In this document: one piece after another, positions 3,995 to 5,330 of the stretch
How the letters are laid out: each line of letters starts with the position of its first letter
Position numbering within the stretch: the first letter of the stretch is position 1
Assembly (NCBI GenBank): GCA_028818995.1
Contig: JAPPMR010000497.1
Span: 1-5,330 of the forward strand
DNA length: 5,330 bases
Reading direction: 5' to 3'
Origin: Candidatus Poribacteria bacterium
GTDB lineage: Bacteria; Poribacteria; WGA-4E; WGA-3G
Notes under the pieces: generated by a model
Seen by the model: only the letters and a program-made list of their open reading frames with translations
The model's database searches: none
What the model was told of the DNA's origin: nothing
Program-made: the position numbers and the translations under genes

Positions 3995-4651
3995 CAGTAT
4001 CTCCTCAATCACACTCCGCATCTCGCGTTTTTGCTCGATGGCGGTGTCGCGGTTAGACCCGAACTCAACGAGGGACACCTCCTTGAGATGGGCATCGAAA
4101 ACGGTATAAGTGGCTGTCTCCATTCTACCGTTATGTTCATATTTTTTGCCGGGTTTATGCGTGCAGTATTCGTCGCTGTCGGCGTTGTCCCACCAATACC
4201 AGCGGCGCAACTCACGATTGCACAGATTGCACACCTCACGTTCACCATAGAAACCCACGGAAACTTGATTTATCAAGCCGTGTTCAATCGCTCGTATCAG
4301 TTTTTCGCTGGTGCGGAACTCACGCCCCTGTCCCTCGTATTCCATATTTTTGAGGATATAGAAGTCAATCATCAGCTCATTTTTGTCTGTAAGCACGGCA
4401 TCGCTTGAACGTCCGTATCCAAAAGAGCGGTAGGCGTGATGGTCTTTGAGTGCAACGCCGGGCGTTGTTTTCGCATCCGCTTCAAAGTTGCGGAGCGTTG
4501 TCTTTGGGTCCATTATTGAGTGGTGGAGATCGGGTTTATCGTTGCTCGCTGTCACCCGTATCCAGTATTTGTCATCGTTATTTTCCGGCATATCTTGGTG
4601 CATTGCACGGGTTGAGATTGTCGCAGGAAAATAGCGTACATTGTTTTCCAC
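3584..4651 (-). CDS. Phage prohead (capsid maturation) protease with scaffold-like C-terminus
   Basis: The 355-residue product matches tailed-phage prohead proteases, which have the herpes-assemblin-like serine protease fold and cleave scaffold and capsid proteins during head maturation. Signals are ALKDHHAYRSFGYG (67-80, likely catalytic His71 or His72), GLINQVSVGFYG (125-136, likely nucleophile Ser131) and DAHLKEVSLVEFGSNRD (186-202), equivalent to the family's 'L-EVSLV-FPAN' strand. An insert at 141-165 has CNLC and CTH, a Zn-ribbon-like C-X2-C-X18-C-X-H. After about residue 220 comes a helical region (coiled coil about 246-267) and a very basic tail (RLKRRARRR), as in protease-scaffold fusions. 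The start is GTG at 4651, with AAAGGAGG (4667-4660) eight bases upstream. No capsid gene follows. Confidence 0.85.
   Translation of the reverse strand: MENNVRYFPATISTRAMHQDMPENNDDKYWIRVTASNDKPDLHHSIMDPKTTLRNFEADAKTTPGVALKDHHAYRSFGYGRSSDAVLTDKNELMIDFYILKNMEYEGQGREFRTSEKLIRAIEHGLINQVSVGFYGEREVCNLCNRELRRWYWWDNADSDEYCTHKPGKKYEHNGRMETATYTVFDAHLKEVSLVEFGSNRDTAIEQKREMRSVIEEILMTDQEWIGKLRDALDIPAIGETNDPDAVVRSLQTEVKSLREKIEQLTGDAEAGKTFREARIEEAIKHGIRAYGEHFDEEYHRAYYAELPIAQLEKHIAHNKKMGDAVLPAGRATSDTHEPPPEELKARLKRRARRR
4001..4005 (-). promoter_or_regulatory. Internal ribosome binding site for the nested scaffold start
   Basis: AGGAG on the minus strand lies inside the protease reading frame, six bases before the in-frame ATG at 3994 and close to the end of the protease domain. 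Confidence 0.5.
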
Positions 4652-4659
4652 GAGGTTAC

Positions 4660-4667
4660 CCTCCTTT
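4660..4667 (-). promoter_or_regulatory. Strong ribosome binding site supporting the GTG start of the protease gene
   Basis: AAAGGAGG on the minus strand is a near-perfect anti-16S match, eight bases before GTG 4651. It decides the start even though GTG is a weaker initiator. Confidence 0.8.
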
Positions 4668-4675
4668 CGGTTTTT

Positions 4676-4766
4676 GGCTGTCGGCGGTCAGCAGTCGGCT
4701 ATCGGCAAAGAAAGAGAATATGTGTTTCTTCTCTTGCTGACGGCTGATGGCTGACTACTGATGGCT
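4676..4766. repeat. 91-bp imperfect hairpin in the predicted leader of the protease gene
   Basis: The left arm (4676-4716, built of ~7-base units such as TCGGCTA, TCAGCAG) and the right arm (4726-4766, units such as CTGATGG, CTGACTA) are inverted copies. Most of their differences are transitions, so they can still pair as G-U in RNA. The same unit repeated in each arm gives a quasi-heptameric pattern. It lies between the predicted promoter (4772-4801) and the GTG, so it would sit in the 5' leader. It may also be a dispersed palindromic repeat. Confidence 0.6.
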
Positions 4767-4768
4767 AT

Positions 4769-4861
4769 AATAGTATATCTGAAGGGGAATAGGTATCTGA
4801 AAGGAATTGGGGGTTGGGAACAATATATTTCCAATAGATACGCAATAGGTTTCGGGAATAG
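4769..4861 (-). repeat. Promoter-like repeat module, copy 2
   Basis: This copy contains five AATAG motifs (4769, 4788, 4833, 4844, 4857) and the blocks shared with 1978-2060 and 5197-5288. Its right part (from 4818) belongs to the 86-bp perfect direct repeat, while its left part differs clearly from the copy at 5197. Confidence 0.7.
4772..4801 (-). promoter_or_regulatory. Candidate promoter for the prohead protease gene
   Basis: On the minus strand TTCAGA (4801-4796) and TATACT (4777-4772) are 18 bp apart. Transcription from about 4765 would give a leader of ~114 bases that contains the long hairpin 4676-4766. The same boxes are found 17 bp apart before the coiled-coil membrane gene. Confidence 0.4.
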
Positions 4862-4903
4862 GCACTGACTGCAGGACTGTCCGAGCGATCTCCGAATCGC
4901 GAC
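4818..4903 (+). repeat. 86-bp perfect direct repeat, left copy
   Basis: This is identical, base for base, to 5245-5330, offset by 427 bp. It joins the right part of the promoter-like module to the start of a CGATCTCCGAATCGCGAC dispersed repeat. The identity stops abruptly to the left at GAACAATAT; the right limit of the second copy is cut by the window edge. Confidence 0.9.
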
Positions 4904-4923
4904 ACGTTTGCAGTCGGGAATCC
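4882..4923. repeat. Dispersed 'CGATCTCCGRATCGCGAC' repeat, copy 3
   Basis: GAGCGATCTCCGAATCGCGAC, then GTCGGGAATCC twelve bases later, corresponds to the two halves of the copy at 1338-1399. The closing arm is diverged, so the hairpin is largely lost. Confidence 0.5.
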
Positions 4924-4972
4924 AAATCAACGCCAATGCTCCTATGGCATTTGTCGGGTTTTGTAAACTCTA

Positions 4973-5164
4973 CCCATAGGTGTCAACTTAAGCAATTTTC
5001 AAACATGGAAAACCCTCTTTAGTCCCGTAGGGACGGAATGTTTATAGAAAATGTTATCCATCCCTCTTGAGTTCCGTAGGAACGGCATAAAAAATAAACA
5101 TATCGTCCCTATGGGACTGAAGACACTACCACAACGGATTTATCCCTAAATTGACACATAAGGG
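4973..5164. mobile_element. MITE-like element 3 with three small GTYCC/GGRAC hairpins
   Basis: CCCATAGGTGTCAACTTA (4973-4990) and TAAATTGACACATAAGGG (5147-5164) are terminal inverted repeats matching at 15 of 18 positions and enclosing a 192-bp unit. Inside are three 13-base palindromes: GTCCC-gta-GGGAC (5022-5034), GTTCC-gta-GGAAC (5071-5083) and GTCCC-tat-GGGAC (5105-5117). The first two sit in a 24-base direct repeat (5013-5036, 5062-5085; 21 of 24 identical). There is no reading frame. The element sits between the two 86-bp repeats. Confidence 0.6.
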
Positions 5165-5196
5165 TTCGCTTGCGCTCTACCCGACCTACAATATCA

Positions 5197-5288
5197 ATAG
5201 TATATGTGAAAGAGAGGATATATCAGGAAGGAATTTGGCGGTGTGAACAATATATTTCCAATAGATACGCAATAGGTTTCGGGAATAG
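5197..5288 (-). repeat. Promoter-like repeat module, copy 3
   Basis: It retains TATACT on the minus strand (5204-5199) but not the TTCAGA box, which is diverged. No gene begins downstream of it before the protease start at 4651, so it may be an orphan copy created by the duplication. Confidence 0.65.
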
Positions 5289-5330
5289 GCACTGACTGCA
5301 GGACTGTCCGAGCGATCTCCGAATCGCGAC
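5245..5330 (+). repeat. 86-bp perfect direct repeat, right copy (cut by window edge)
   Basis: Identical to 4818-4903. The identity runs to the last base of the window, so the full repeat may be longer. Confidence 0.9.

Noticed and set aside
3641..4408. Several plus-strand open frames opposite the protease gene
   Set aside because: They are antisense shadows of a well-supported gene and show no family features or ribosome sites.
4688..4936. Minus-strand open frame of 82 codons upstream of the protease gene
   Set aside because: It is made entirely of repeat sequence (hairpin, module, dispersed repeat) and has no ribosome site.
5013..5117. GTCCC..GGGAC palindromes as CRISPR repeats
   Set aside because: Only three palindromes, of which one is inverted, with unequal spacing and imperfect identity. 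The terminal inverted repeats around them fit a MITE better.

Overview
The window looks like an accessory region of an uncultured bacterium: a few short genes lie among many dispersed palindromic repeats and MITE-like elements. A lipoprotein and an ExbD/TolR-type protein point to a Gram-negative (diderm) cell envelope. The repeats (palindromes such as GTCCC-gta-GGGAC, and units around CGATCTCCGAATCGCGAC) remind me of genomes such as Candidatus Poribacteria. That is recall, not a search result, and should be treated as weak.

Layout. Positions 1-309 hold a possible 3' gene end, a hairpin resembling an IS200/IS605 right end, and a short open frame that stops just before a strong hairpin. Positions 310-734 are non-coding and contain a 58-bp palindrome, a second hairpin resembling the first, and three exact 16-bp tandem repeats directly upstream of an exbD/tolR-like gene (735-1184, +). 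Positions 1185-1644 hold two abutting MITE-like palindromic elements. Three minus-strand genes follow: a coiled-coil protein with a C-terminal membrane anchor (1645-1938), a NodB-type polysaccharide deacetylase without a signal peptide (2216-2962), and a phage prohead protease (3584-4651). The protease carries a Zn-ribbon-like insert and probably also encodes a scaffold protein from an internal start at 3994. Between the last two, on the plus strand, sits a small lipoprotein gene (3006-3479) with its own near-consensus promoter. Positions 4652-5330 hold no gene, only repeats: a long imperfect hairpin, a 192-bp MITE-like element, and an 86-bp perfect direct repeat that reaches the window edge.

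How the genes may work together. The protease/scaffold gene is a tailed-phage capsid-maturation gene, so the minus-strand block is probably a prophage or prophage remnant. The major capsid gene expected downstream of the protease is absent; the plus-strand lipoprotein lies there instead and looks like a phage 'moron'. The deacetylase and the XhlA-like membrane protein could be lysis or envelope-modifying functions of the same element. A diverged ~90-bp module with a consensus -10 (TATACT on the minus strand) occurs three times in one orientation. Two copies lie directly upstream of the coiled-coil gene and the protease gene, which suggests shared regulation. The ExbD homologue looks like an unrelated host gene without its ExbB partner in view.
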